This document shows, piece after piece, positions 15,144 to 23,546 of a stretch of DNA of 47,689 bases. The position numbers were made by a program, and so were the translations under genes. The stretch covers positions 314,208 to 361,896 of the forward strand of contig CAJTZK010000001.1 in the NCBI GenBank assembly GCA_910583785.1, written 5' to 3'. Origin of the DNA: an uncultured Oscillibacter sp. (GTDB lineage: Bacteria; Bacillota; Clostridia; Oscillospirales; Oscillospiraceae). The notes below the pieces were generated by a model. It ran no database searches and was not told the origin of the DNA. It saw only the letters and a list, made by a program, of their open reading frames with translations. Numbering within the stretch: position 1 is the first letter of the stretch; every line of letters begins with the position of its first letter.

Positions 15144-16652
15144 ATTAGCTGCCTATTGGAAATGCGGAACATATCCAAGTCCTTCCCCGGCGTAAAGGCG
15201 CTGGACAAGGTAAACCTGCACGTGGAACAGGGCACCGTCCACGCCGTCATGGGGGAAAACGGCGCGGGCAAGTCCACCTTGATGAAGGTGCTCTTCGGCC
15301 AGTACGCGCCGGACGAGGGGGAGATCATCTACGAGGACAAGCCCGTGTCCTTCAAATCCGTCAAGGAGGCGGTGAACCACGGCATCTCCATGATCTACCA
15401 GGAGCTCAGCCCCATCAAGGAGCTCTCCATTGCCGAGAACGTCTTCACGGGCCGGTATCCCCTCACCGCCGCCCGCTTCATTGACTGGAACAAAATCTAC
15501 AGCTCCTGCCAGGAGATTTTTGACCGCTGGGGCCTGAAGTACGACCCCCGGGCCAAGATCAAAACCCTGAAAACCGCCGACGTGCAGATGATCGAGATTA
15601 TCAAGGCCATCTCCTTTAACGCCAAGCTGGTCATCATGGACGAGCCCTCCTCCTCCATCTCCCAGCGGGAGGTGGAAAAGCTCTACGACTTCATCCGGAC
15701 GCTGAAGAAGGCGGGCATCACCATCATCATCATCACCCACAAACTGGACGAGGTGTTCACCATCGCCGACCAGGTGACGGTGCTCCGGGACGGCAAATAC
15801 ATCGGGACCAACGCCATCGGCGAGCTGGACCGGGCAAAGCTGATCAAGATGATGGTGGGCCGGGAGATGAGCAGCGTCTTCCCCCAGAAGACCGCTGGCA
15901 TCGGCCCGCCGCTGCTGGAGGTCCGGGGCCTGAACAACGGCCCCAAGGTGCAGGACATCTCCTTCACCCTCCACAAGGGGGAAATCCTGGGCTTCGCGGG
16001 AATCGTCGGCGCGGGGCGCACGGAGACCATGCGGTCCATCTTCGGCCTGGACCCCTACCGCTCCGCCGAGATTCTCATGGAGGGCAAGCCCATTCACATC
16101 CGCTGCGTCCGGGACGCCATCAAACATGACATCGTCATGGCCACGGAGAGCCGCAAGGACGACGGGCTGATCCTCTGCCGCTCCGTGGAGGAGAACATCA
16201 TGCTCCCCTCCCTCTACCGCCGTTCCAAGGGGGGCGTGCTGAACGTGGGCGCCCTGCGGAGCACGGCGGAGGAGGCGTCCAAAAAACTCTCGGTTAAAAC
16301 CAGCTCCCTGGACACCATCGCCAACTTCCTTTCCGGAGGCAACCAGCAAAAGCTGATTCTCTGCAAGTGGCTGCTGATGGAACCCAAGGTCCTAATTCTG
16401 GACGAGCCCACCCGGGGCATCGACGTGGGCGCAAAGTGGGAAATCTACAACATCATCATGGACCTGGCCAGCCAGGGAGTTGGCATTATCCTGGTCTCCT
16501 CGGAGATGGAGGAGATCATCAACCTGTCGGACCGCGTCCTGGTCATGTGCGAGGGACGGCTGAACGGCTGCCTGGAAAAGGACGGGCTGACCCAGGAAAA
16601 CATTATGAATTTGGCTTCGGAGGTTCAAACATGGGAAAGAAAAGCAGTTTAA
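15144..16652 (+). CDS. Sugar ABC transporter ATP-binding protein, RbsA/MglA type (probable ATT start)
   Basis: A 502-residue double-NBD ATPase driving a ribose/galactose-type importer. NBD1 has GENGAGKST and LVIMDEPSSS, but the signature that is usually LSVGQ reads LKTAD. NBD2 has the usual altered Walker A (GIVGAGRTE) and an intact LSGGNQQK plus LILDEPTRGIDVG. The reading frame is ISCLLEMRNISKSFPGVKAL. GGAGGG lies 6 bp before an ATT codon at 15144, but 18 bp before TTG (15156) and 24 bp before ATG (15162). Family members have five or six residues before LLEMRNISK, which supports ATT. It overlaps the permease gene by 22 bp. Confidence 0.92.
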   Translation: MSCLLEMRNISKSFPGVKALDKVNLHVEQGTVHAVMGENGAGKSTLMKVLFGQYAPDEGEIIYEDKPVSFKSVKEAVNHGISMIYQELSPIKELSIAENVFTGRYPLTAARFIDWNKIYSSCQEIFDRWGLKYDPRAKIKTLKTADVQMIEIIKAISFNAKLVIMDEPSSSISQREVEKLYDFIRTLKKAGITIIIITHKLDEVFTIADQVTVLRDGKYIGTNAIGELDRAKLIKMMVGREMSSVFPQKTAGIGPPLLEVRGLNNGPKVQDISFTLHKGEILGFAGIVGAGRTETMRSIFGLDPYRSAEILMEGKPIHIRCVRDAIKHDIVMATESRKDDGLILCRSVEENIMLPSLYRRSKGGVLNVGALRSTAEEASKKLSVKTSSLDTIANFLSGGNQQKLILCKWLLMEPKVLILDEPTRGIDVGAKWEIYNIIMDLASQGVGIILVSSEMEEIINLSDRVLVMCEGRLNGCLEKDGLTQENIMNLASEVQTWERKAV

Positions 16653-17611
16653 AGGGGCTCTCCCTTGCGGAGCTGTACAGCCGCTACGGCGTCTTTCTGA
16701 TTCTGGTCATCGCCCTGGTCACCGGAGCGCTCCTGTCCCCGGCGTTCCTGGTGCCGTCCAACCTGGTCAGCGTGGCGAAGAACGTGGGCGTTTATGCCAT
16801 CATGGCCCTGGGGATGACCCGGCTGCTGATCGGCGGCGGCGTGGACCTCTCCGCTGGTTCCAACGTGGCCATGTGCAGCGTGGTGGCCGCCGTGCTCTAC
16901 AACAGCACCGGAAGCACCCTGGCGGCGGTACTCGCGGCGGTGCTGGTGGGAGCTCTCATTGGCGCGGTCAACGGGTTCTTCATCAGCTACATCGGCCTCC
17001 TGGCCTTCATTGTGACCCTGGCCACCCAGATGACGGTCCGGGGCCTGGCCTACCTGGTGGCGGGCGGCGCGCCAGTGTTCGGCGTCGGCGACACCATGGT
17101 CTGGCTGGGCCAGGACAATGTCGCTGGCTTCCCCGTCATCCTGCTGGTGGTCCTGCTGGCCACGGTTTTCGTAGCCTTCGTCATGTCCCGCACCTCCCAT
17201 GGCCGCTATCTCTATGCCATCGGAGGCAACCCGGAAGCGGCCGCCGCCTCCGGCATCAACGTCAAGCTCCAGCTGTTCATCAACTTCGTCACCATGGGCG
17301 CCATCTGCGGCCTGGCGGGCGTCATATACGCGGGCCGGACCAACAGCGGCCTCCCGGCGGGCGGCGTGAACTTCGAGTTCGAGGCCATCATCGGCTGCGT
17401 CCTGGGCGGGACCTCCATGGCGGGCGGCATCGGCAGCGTGGTCTGCTCCATCGTGGGCGTGTTCGTAGTGGGCATCATCAACAACGTGATGAACCTCTGT
17501 TCCGTCAACGCCTTCTGGCAGCAGGTGGTAAAGGGCATCGTCATCCTGATCGCCGTCCTGCTGGACATCTTCACCCGCAACGCGATTATGAAGTCCACCA
17601 AAAAACAGTGA
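16631..17611 (+). CDS. Sugar ABC transporter permease, RbsC type
   Basis: A 326-residue permease with about ten membrane segments. Family marks: GGGVDLSAGSNVAMCSVV after the third helix, TLATQMTVRGLAYL, FVMSRTSHGRYLYAIGGNPEAA (the cytoplasmic loop that contacts the ATPase), and GCVLGGTSMAGGIGSV. The start is the ATG at 16631, inside the end of the ATPase gene; the same frame is open earlier, but only as antisense-like sequence. With the flanking ATPase and binding protein it forms one complete transporter. Confidence 0.93.
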   Translation: MGKKSSLKGLSLAELYSRYGVFLILVIALVTGALLSPAFLVPSNLVSVAKNVGVYAIMALGMTRLLIGGGVDLSAGSNVAMCSVVAAVLYNSTGSTLAAVLAAVLVGALIGAVNGFFISYIGLLAFIVTLATQMTVRGLAYLVAGGAPVFGVGDTMVWLGQDNVAGFPVILLVVLLATVFVAFVMSRTSHGRYLYAIGGNPEAAAASGINVKLQLFINFVTMGAICGLAGVIYAGRTNSGLPAGGVNFEFEAIIGCVLGGTSMAGGIGSVVCSIVGVFVVGIINNVMNLCSVNAFWQQVVKGIVILIAVLLDIFTRNAIMKSTKKQ

Positions 17612-17654
17612 GGCCGGACTTGATAATAAAACATTTGAAAAGGAGTACCGAATC

Positions 17655-18674
17655 ATGAAAAGATGGATCGTCTCTCTGCTGACCCTGGTTATGCTGCTCT
17701 CCCTGGCCGCCTGCGGCGGCGGCAACGGGCAAAGCGCTCCTTCCGGCGGCGGATCCGCTCCCTCCGGCGGGGAGGAGAAAACCCCCGTGGTGGGCTTTGT
17801 CTCTGCGGCCTGGTCCGACGACTACTGCAAACGCCTGAACGACGCCCTGGTGGAACTGGGCCCCGAGTACGGCCTGACCGTGGACGCCATCAACGGAGCC
17901 CCCAGCGGAAATCCCGACGTCTCCGGCTATATCGAGGCCATCGACGCCCTGGCCGCCAAGAATCCCGACGCCATAATGGTCCAGCCCCTGTTCTCCGTGC
18001 CGGACCACTGTGTCCAGTTCAACGAGAAGGGCATCCCCCTGACCTTCGTCAACATCGCCCCGGAGATTTCCGAGAACAGCAAGGACCTGGAGTACTTCTA
18101 CGCGGGCTGCTTTGACGTGAAGATCGGCGAGCAGCTGGCCGAGGAGATGTCCAAGGGCCTGAAGGAAAACGCCAAAATCTGCGTCATGTGCCTGCCCTAT
18201 GGCCAGACCAACGCCGCCCAGCGGCTGGAGGGCCTCCAGAACTGGCTGGCGGCCAACCGGCCCGACGTGGAAATTCTGGAAGTCAACTACGTGGAAAAGA
18301 ACGAGCCCAATTTCTCCCAGACCATCTTCGAGGACTGGATTCAGAAGTACGGCGTAGGCGGCTTTGACGGCGCGGCCACCCAGAGCTCCATGCAGACCCA
18401 GGGCATCGTGGCCTCTATGAAGTCCTACAACCTGAACACCTCCAACTTCATCCTGGCGGGCATCTCCGCCTCCACAGGCGAGTGGGTCGCCGAGGGCTCC
18501 GAGTTCGTGGACCTGTACCAGGACCCCTATGCCGAGGCCAGGGGCGCCCTGGAGACCGTCCGGGCCCAGCTGGACGGCACCACTGACCAGCTGGAGCTGC
18601 TGGAGGGCGAGTACAACTGCGTGGCGGTCCCCATGGTTCCCATCACCATTGAAAACGCCGCGGACTTCACCTGA
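17655..18674 (+). CDS. Sugar-binding lipoprotein, RbsB/periplasmic-binding-protein type 1
   Basis: A 339-residue surface lipoprotein. Signal peptide MKRWIVSLLTLVMLLSLAAC with an LAAC lipobox, a Gly/Ser linker, then a type-1 binding fold: VVGFVSAAWSDDYCKRLNDAL, AIDALAAKNPDAIMVQPL, a hinge near YFYAGCFDVKIGEQLAEEM, and ILAGISASTGE. It captures the substrate of the RbsA/RbsC pair. AAAAGGAG precedes the ATG, 43 bp after the permease. A long G/C hairpin follows the gene and closes the operon. The ligand is not known; the esterase in the operon suggests an acylated sugar or oligosaccharide. Confidence 0.93.
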   Translation: MKRWIVSLLTLVMLLSLAACGGGNGQSAPSGGGSAPSGGEEKTPVVGFVSAAWSDDYCKRLNDALVELGPEYGLTVDAINGAPSGNPDVSGYIEAIDALAAKNPDAIMVQPLFSVPDHCVQFNEKGIPLTFVNIAPEISENSKDLEYFYAGCFDVKIGEQLAEEMSKGLKENAKICVMCLPYGQTNAAQRLEGLQNWLAANRPDVEILEVNYVEKNEPNFSQTIFEDWIQKYGVGGFDGAATQSSMQTQGIVASMKSYNLNTSNFILAGISASTGEWVAEGSEFVDLYQDPYAEARGALETVRAQLDGTTDQLELLEGEYNCVAVPMVPITIENAADFT

Positions 18675-18744
18675 GCCTCCGGCGTTCTAAGGCATACACC
18701 CTAGGCTTCACCGGGGGAACTCTCCCTCTCCCGGATGAAATACC

Positions 18745-18787
18745 GATGGGGCCCGGGCATCGCTTGGCCGATACCCGGGCCCCATTT
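18745..18787 (+). terminator. Terminator hairpin at the end of the transporter operon
   Basis: GATGGGGCCCGGG pairs with CCCGGGCCCCAT, followed by TTTG. The stem is very strong, the U-run short. It also separates the plus-strand operon from the convergent XrtG operon. Confidence 0.65.
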
Positions 18788-18875
18788 GCCGCGCCAACGC
18801 GTTTGGGAAAAATCCGTTTGATTCGCTCCAAGCGCGCTGGCGTCTGTTTCCCTCCAAGTTTTCCAGCGGCACTCC

Positions 18876-19934
18876 TCACTGGGCCAGACGGTTCTGCCAG
18901 GCGAAACTGACGGCGTACAGGCCCCCGTCCACCAGCGGTTTCATGAGAAAAGCGGGCAGGCCCAGGCGGTCCACCAGGAGATACATCAGCGCGCAGTTCA
19001 GAAGCAGGAGCGAAGCCAGCACCTTTAAATATCCCCCCAGCCCATAGGAGCCGCCGAATACCAGCCGTCGGTTCACATGATAATTCACCCCCGCCGCCGC
19101 GCACCGGGCCAGCACCGCCGACGGCACGCTGCTCCCCAAGACCAGGTAATACAGCAGGTTAAAGGCCAGGTAGTCCACCAGGAACGTCATCAGGGAGGAC
19201 AGGAAGAACCGGGGCAGGCGGCGGAAGAGAACGGAATAGATTTTCATCCCGTCCCGCAGGGGCTGGAAATGGGACTCCCCGGCGGACTCCGGGAAGTAAA
19301 TGGTCTGGACGGGCAGTTCCTCCACGCCGCCTGGAAACAGAGCCGCCGAGTGAATCAGCATTTCCATCTCGTACTCGTAGCGCTCGCCGGAGAGCGCCAG
19401 CAGGCCCGGGACGCTCTGCTCCGTCAGGGGGATGCCCCTCAATCCAGTCTGCGTATCCTGGAGCCGGATGCCATACAGCAGCCGGAACAATGTCCGGGTC
19501 AGGCTGTTCCCCGTTCTGGACCGGAGCGGCATCTGCGCGATCTCCCGGGCTCCCAGAACCAGCCGCCCGCTCCGGCCCGCCAGGGCCTCCGCCACCCGGA
19601 GGATATCCTCCACGCTGTGCTGCCCGTCAGCGTCTGCCGTCACGGCTCCTGTAAAGCCCCGGTCCGCCAGGTAGGCCAGCCCGGTCTTCAGGGCCCGGCC
19701 CTTCCCCCGGTTTTCCTCGTGGCGCAGCACCACCGCCGGGTCCAGCGCCTGAAAGACGGGCGCCGAAGCGGCGGAACTGCCGTCGTCCACCACAACCACG
19801 GAGAAGCCTGCCTCCATCAGCTTTCCCGCCAGGTCCGCCAGACGCTGGTCCGGCTGGTAGGCGGGAATCAGGACTCCCAGCCGGGCCCGGCTCTCCGTCC
19901 CGCCCTCCGGCGGGCTGGAAGCGGGCCGCCTCAT
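18876..19934 (-). CDS. GT2 glycosyltransferase fused to GtrA-type membrane domain
   Basis: A 352-residue protein. Residues 18-230 are a DPM1-like GT2 domain: LGVLIPAYQPDQRL, VVVDDGSS, GKGRALKTGL and a DADGQH metal-binding site. Residues 235-350 are a GtrA-like domain of four helices, with LMTFLVDYLAFNLLYYLV, GVNYHVNRRLVF and LPAFLMKPLVDGG. Such fusions make and pass polyprenyl-linked sugars across the membrane. It starts in an ATGA overlap with the methyltransferase and is the last gene of the long operon. The role is most likely a lipid-linked sugar donor for the polysaccharide or glycoprotein built here. Confidence 0.88.
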   Translation of the reverse strand: MRRPASSPPEGGTESRARLGVLIPAYQPDQRLADLAGKLMEAGFSVVVVDDGSSAASAPVFQALDPAVVLRHEENRGKGRALKTGLAYLADRGFTGAVTADADGQHSVEDILRVAEALAGRSGRLVLGAREIAQMPLRSRTGNSLTRTLFRLLYGIRLQDTQTGLRGIPLTEQSVPGLLALSGERYEYEMEMLIHSAALFPGGVEELPVQTIYFPESAGESHFQPLRDGMKIYSVLFRRLPRFFLSSLMTFLVDYLAFNLLYYLVLGSSVPSAVLARCAAAGVNYHVNRRLVFGGSYGLGGYLKVLASLLLLNCALMYLLVDRLGLPAFLMKPLVDGGLYAVSFAWQNRLAQ

Positions 19935-20599
19935 GTCCCCTTCCCCTTCGGGCGGGCCACAATGACCAGCTGGGTCAGGGGCAGGCGGTAGTTGACCCGG
20001 CACTCCAGCACCATCCCGTACCGCTCCACCAGGGGCAGCAGGGTTTCCGGCCGGAGGGGCGTCTCATCGGGGAAACCCCACTTTCCCAGGCGCTCCATGA
20101 GCCCCCGGACCATCCGGTACTGCCGGGTGGGCGTGGGAACGGAGAGCAGGACCAGCCCATCCTCTCCGCACAGGGAGAAGTGGGCCTGGACCAGCCGCCG
20201 GATGTCCTCTCCCTGGAAGTGTTCCACCAGGCCCACGCTGTACACGAAGTCATACCGGCAGGCGATGGACGCCACCTCCTCTTCCCTGGCAGCATCCAGC
20301 AGGTAGGACTCCCCCTTCAGGCCCTTGGCGGCAAACTGCCCCACGGCCAGTTCGCAGCTGTCGATGATGGAATAACTCTTAATCCCTCCGCCAAAGGCGG
20401 CGCACAGGGATTCCGCGAAGCAGCTCCCGCCGCCCCCCAGCTCCATCACCGAGGCGGGATGGGTAAAATACCGCTGGAGGCAGCGCTTCAGTTCCCGGAG
20501 GGTGAACCGCTGCGTGAAGGCGGCGATCCGGCTTCTTGGCCTTGCGTAGTAGGCTGTCCAATCTGTCCGCCCTGGGGATGTTCTTCTTGTAGCTTCCAT
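19931..20599 (-). CDS. Class I SAM-dependent methyltransferase
   Basis: About 222 residues. The SAM-binding motif I is VMELGGGGSCFAESL, and VYSVGLVEHF gives motif IV of a small-molecule methyltransferase. The conserved lead-in TDWTAYYARP is near the start. The annotated ATG overlaps the membrane-protein gene by 112 bp, which is unusual. An alternative is the ATG at 20612 in another frame (MTNGSYKKNIPR). That frame would join this one if a GGG at about 20570 had one extra G; this would be a +1 slip like those found further right. The product probably methylates a sugar or lipid carrier. Confidence 0.75.
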   Translation of the reverse strand: MEATRRTSPGRTDWTAYYARPRSRIAAFTQRFTLRELKRCLQRYFTHPASVMELGGGGSCFAESLCAAFGGGIKSYSIIDSCELAVGQFAAKGLKGESYLLDAAREEEVASIACRYDFVYSVGLVEHFQGEDIRRLVQAHFSLCGEDGLVLLSVPTPTRQYRMVRGLMERLGKWGFPDETPLRPETLLPLVERYGMVLECRVNYRLPLTQLVIVARPKGKGT

Positions 20600-23088
20600 T
20601 CGTCATCGCCCTTCTTGTGAAACAGTAAAAGGAACAGCAGCAGCACAATTCCGGCCACACTCACTGCCGTTCCCTCCGTCAAACTTGGATAACGCAGCGT
20701 GATGTTCGTCACGCCCCCGTCAACCACCATCAAATGATTCTGGGAGGAAATGGGACGGTCGCTCTCAAAAATATCATGGTAGGCCAGGGACGTATTGACA
20801 TGGTCCCTGGGGGAAACGATGGTAATAGAGTTCTTTCCATAGCGGATTTCCAAGGGAACCAGCTCACGTTCCGGCAGCTCAGCCGGGGATAGGTCCATGG
20901 CGTGGCTCAAAAGACGTTCTACCGCCGGGTCCTGCGTAAGCGACAGGAAATAGGTAAGGTTTAAACCAACAAACACAATGTTTTCGTTCTTTACGGTTCC
21001 ATAAAAATCCAGCAGCAGGCCGTCGTCATAGACAGTACCCCAGACGTCGTCCAAACCCTCCAGGTACACGGTATTCCACTCCGTATAGTCCGGCGGAAAA
21101 AGATCAGTATTCAAAAGCCCGTCTATGGTATCCATCTCCGGATAGCCATTTGAGAAGGATATCTGGTTGCATGTAACCCCCAAAAAGCTCCTGCTGTAAG
21201 TCTTCCGGTCCTCCGGAATGCCGTCTGCCGAAATGACAACGCGCACCCCCGCCTCGCTCAGGCGTAAAATCAAGTCCTCCGCTTCCGCCCGGTCGTCATA
21301 GGAGAAGCCAACCAGATAAATCATGTCGTACTGTGACAGCTCTTCAAACGTATAGTCATTCAAGTTATCCGTTTCCGCTTCCCTCAGCACGGGAAAATTC
21401 CTGCAAATCCCGAGCCTGGATACATCAAGTCCTATTTCCGCTCCTAAGGCGATTCCCCTATACTTGCTGACGGTTCCCCAGGCGCCGGAAATATCCATAT
21501 TCAAATGGTACAGCCAGGCGGTCTCATTTCCATCAACAAAGGAAAACCCCGCAGCCGCCGCTTCCCCGTCAACCTGCTCTTTCGTTTTTCCATTCTTATT
21601 CTCAAATTCACCAGGGAACAAAATCACCGTATCGCTGCCCAATTCCTTACAGCGGTCAAACAGGTAAAGGAAGTTTCCTTCCATCATCGCCTGGTCCAGA
21701 CGGAACATATTCACCGCCGTATTGGCCGCTGTCCACCCAGCTCCATAAACCGCGCAGACGGGCTTTTCCCCCCAGGATGAAACCATCCACGCGCCAGTGG
21801 ACTCGGTCCGGTTGAGGTCTATCAACGCCAGCCGCTGCTCCGTCAAATCCTGGCCTGGACGAATAAATGTGCGTTCCCCTTGGCTATTCAGGCGCTCCTC
21901 AACAAGCTGCCCCGACTGGCAGCCATAAATCAATCTGAGCGAGGGGATCATATCCACGAATAAGAGCAGAAGAATCAGCAGCGCCAGCGGCCTGCGCAGA
22001 GTTTTCCAATAAAGAAAACTAAGTAAAATCATGCACAGCGCAATGGATATAAAGCGAAGCATCCACAAAAACTGGCTGCCCGGCAGCAGGCGCAGGACAT
22101 AATACATCGATGATGTTGTACAGGCAAAAATAAGAATTCCTGTCCAAAAGCCCGGCATTTCCCGTTTATAGCTAAAAATGCTCCCCAATACAGCCAGCAG
22201 CATGGCAGCCGCGCCAAAATAAAAATTGGAATACTTTTGTGTATACCTGTCAAAGGGATTCAAAGAAATAAATGCGCTCTGGAAAAATCCCTCCATGATT
22301 TCCGAAACATCCGTAACTGCGGTGCCCCCCATCAGGGACGGCACCAGCCACACTCCCAGCGCCAAAAAGCTAAAGAGCATGGCGGCGATGACCGTCCGCG
22401 CACCCCGCTTCCTCTTGCATATGAGCTTGTCCACCAATAGGTAGAGCAAAACCGCCAGCGCCAGCATGCCCGCATATCCAAGATGGCATAAGATTATCAA
22501 AATGAAACTGCATATGACCAGCGCCAACGCGGTCCGCCGGGGCGCTTCCAAATAAGAAAAAACCCCATACAAAAAAATAGGAAGAAAGATCATGCTCAAG
22601 CAGCGGGCAAGGTTGCCTTCGACAAACACCGCATACAAATTATTAGGCATAAAAAACCACAAAGCGCCCAGGATGGCGCCCATACATGGCCTTTTTTCAC
22701 GGAAGCCTATATAGAGCCAGGGCAATGCTCCCAAAAAGCAAATCAAACCCACAAAAAGCAGATACCCGTTCAGGGAGTTTCCGCCTGCAAGAAATTGGCA
22801 AAACGCCATAAAATAGGCGCAAAGAGGGGCCCAGAAGCGCATTAGCTGAACACCGTTATACCACATGGGATTCAGCTGGGGCCACCAGACGCCTTCCTGA
22901 ATGGATTGATACACCATCTCTCCCCTGTATACATGGTACATCGTATCCGTTCCCTCGGGATAGGCTCCGTTCCAGCTGATCAGGCACACCACGGCAACCG
23001 CAATTATCAAATAGCACACCGGGACCAAACAGATCAGCAGATTTGACAGCTTTATTCGTCTCAACAGGATCGCCCTCTTATTGCACAA
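20488..23088 (-). CDS. 6-PTPS-related multi-pass membrane protein (PF10131-like), TTG start
   Basis: An 866-residue protein with about ten to twelve membrane helices in the first 400 residues, a large extracytoplasmic domain (about 400-800), and a last helix (IVLLLFLLLF). The segment EGTDTMYHVYRGEMVYQS followed by WWPQLNPMWYNG is the signature of the 6-pyruvoyl-tetrahydropterin synthase-related membrane family, which has the layout of a GT-C transferase (acidic first loop). It begins at TTG, overlapping the 6-PTPS-like gene by 11 bp, with no clear ribosome site, so it is probably translation-coupled. Base use is visibly more A/T-rich than in the neighbours, a sign of separate origin. Up to 40 residues at the C-terminus may be out-of-place tail. 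Confidence 0.85.
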   Translation of the reverse strand: MCNKRAILLRRIKLSNLLICLVPVCYLIIAVAVVCLISWNGAYPEGTDTMYHVYRGEMVYQSIQEGVWWPQLNPMWYNGVQLMRFWAPLCAYFMAFCQFLAGGNSLNGYLLFVGLICFLGALPWLYIGFREKRPCMGAILGALWFFMPNNLYAVFVEGNLARCLSMIFLPIFLYGVFSYLEAPRRTALALVICSFILIILCHLGYAGMLALAVLLYLLVDKLICKRKRGARTVIAAMLFSFLALGVWLVPSLMGGTAVTDVSEIMEGFFQSAFISLNPFDRYTQKYSNFYFGAAAMLLAVLGSIFSYKREMPGFWTGILIFACTTSSMYYVLRLLPGSQFLWMLRFISIALCMILLSFLYWKTLRRPLALLILLLLFVDMIPSLRLIYGCQSGQLVEERLNSQGERTFIRPGQDLTEQRLALIDLNRTESTGAWMVSSWGEKPVCAVYGAGWTAANTAVNMFRLDQAMMEGNFLYLFDRCKELGSDTVILFPGEFENKNGKTKEQVDGEAAAAGFSFVDGNETAWLYHLNMDISGAWGTVSKYRGIALGAEIGLDVSRLGICRNFPVLREAETDNLNDYTFEELSQYDMIYLVGFSYDDRAEAEDLILRLSEAGVRVVISADGIPEDRKTYSRSFLGVTCNQISFSNGYPEMDTIDGLLNTDLFPPDYTEWNTVYLEGLDDVWGTVYDDGLLLDFYGTVKNENIVFVGLNLTYFLSLTQDPAVERLLSHAMDLSPAELPERELVPLEIRYGKNSITIVSPRDHVNTSLAYHDIFESDRPISSQNHLMVVDGGVTNITLRYPSLTEGTAVSVAGIVLLLFLLLFHKKGDDEWKLQEEHPQGGQIGQPTTQGQEAGSPPSRSGSPSGN

Positions 23089-23545
23089 TGGAATTGATCA
23101 CCGCGTCGATGGCGTCGAACAAAGCGTCTTTACCCGCCGCCAGGCCGCCGGAAGGACCGCCCTCCTGCTCCTCCTCCGGAATGTGCAGAATATAACTCCG
23201 GGTGGGCGTCTCGCTGGCCTCCACCTGGAGCAGCTGCCCCCCGGTCTCCTGGATAATCCGGAGGAACTCCTCCGCCAGGTAGTCCGTCATGTTCTCCAGC
23301 GTAGGCAGGATGGCATCAAAAGGCGGAACCTCGTTCATCACCCGGTTCTGGAAGGGGGCAATGTAGTCGGATATGCCCTTTTCAAAGGTGTTAAACTCCA
23401 CAAAGGAGCTGCGCCCATAGCGGATCGTCAAGGTAAACTCCCAGGTGTGGGGATGCGTCTCCCCCTTGTGCCCGTTGATGATGATATAGTGCTTCGCGTT
23501 CAAGTAGAATTTCAACCGGTATTCGTGGTACAGCCTCACCGCCAT
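23078..23545 (-). CDS. 6-pyruvoyl-tetrahydropterin synthase/QueD-fold protein lacking the catalytic cysteine
   Basis: A 155-residue soluble protein. LNAKHYIIINGHKGETHPHTWEF supplies the zinc-ligand histidines H19, H31 and H33. LPTLENMTDYLAEEFLRII is the conserved PT-x-EN motif that closes the active site. The cysteine that starts catalysis in 6-PTPS/QueD is replaced (HKGETHPH, not HKCxxLHGH), so normal pterin chemistry is unlikely. A 6-PTPS-related protein is known as a regular neighbour of XrtG exosortases (TIGR03112, as I recall). Its ATG is one base after the stop of the upstream gene, with GGGAGGGGGAG before it. Role inferred: binding or assembly factor of the polysaccharide machine. Confidence 0.82.
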   Translation of the reverse strand: MAVRLYHEYRLKFYLNAKHYIIINGHKGETHPHTWEFTLTIRYGRSSFVEFNTFEKGISDYIAPFQNRVMNEVPPFDAILPTLENMTDYLAEEFLRIIQETGGQLLQVEASETPTRSYILHIPEEEQEGGPSGGLAAGKDALFDAIDAVINSIVQ

Positions 23546-23546
23546 A

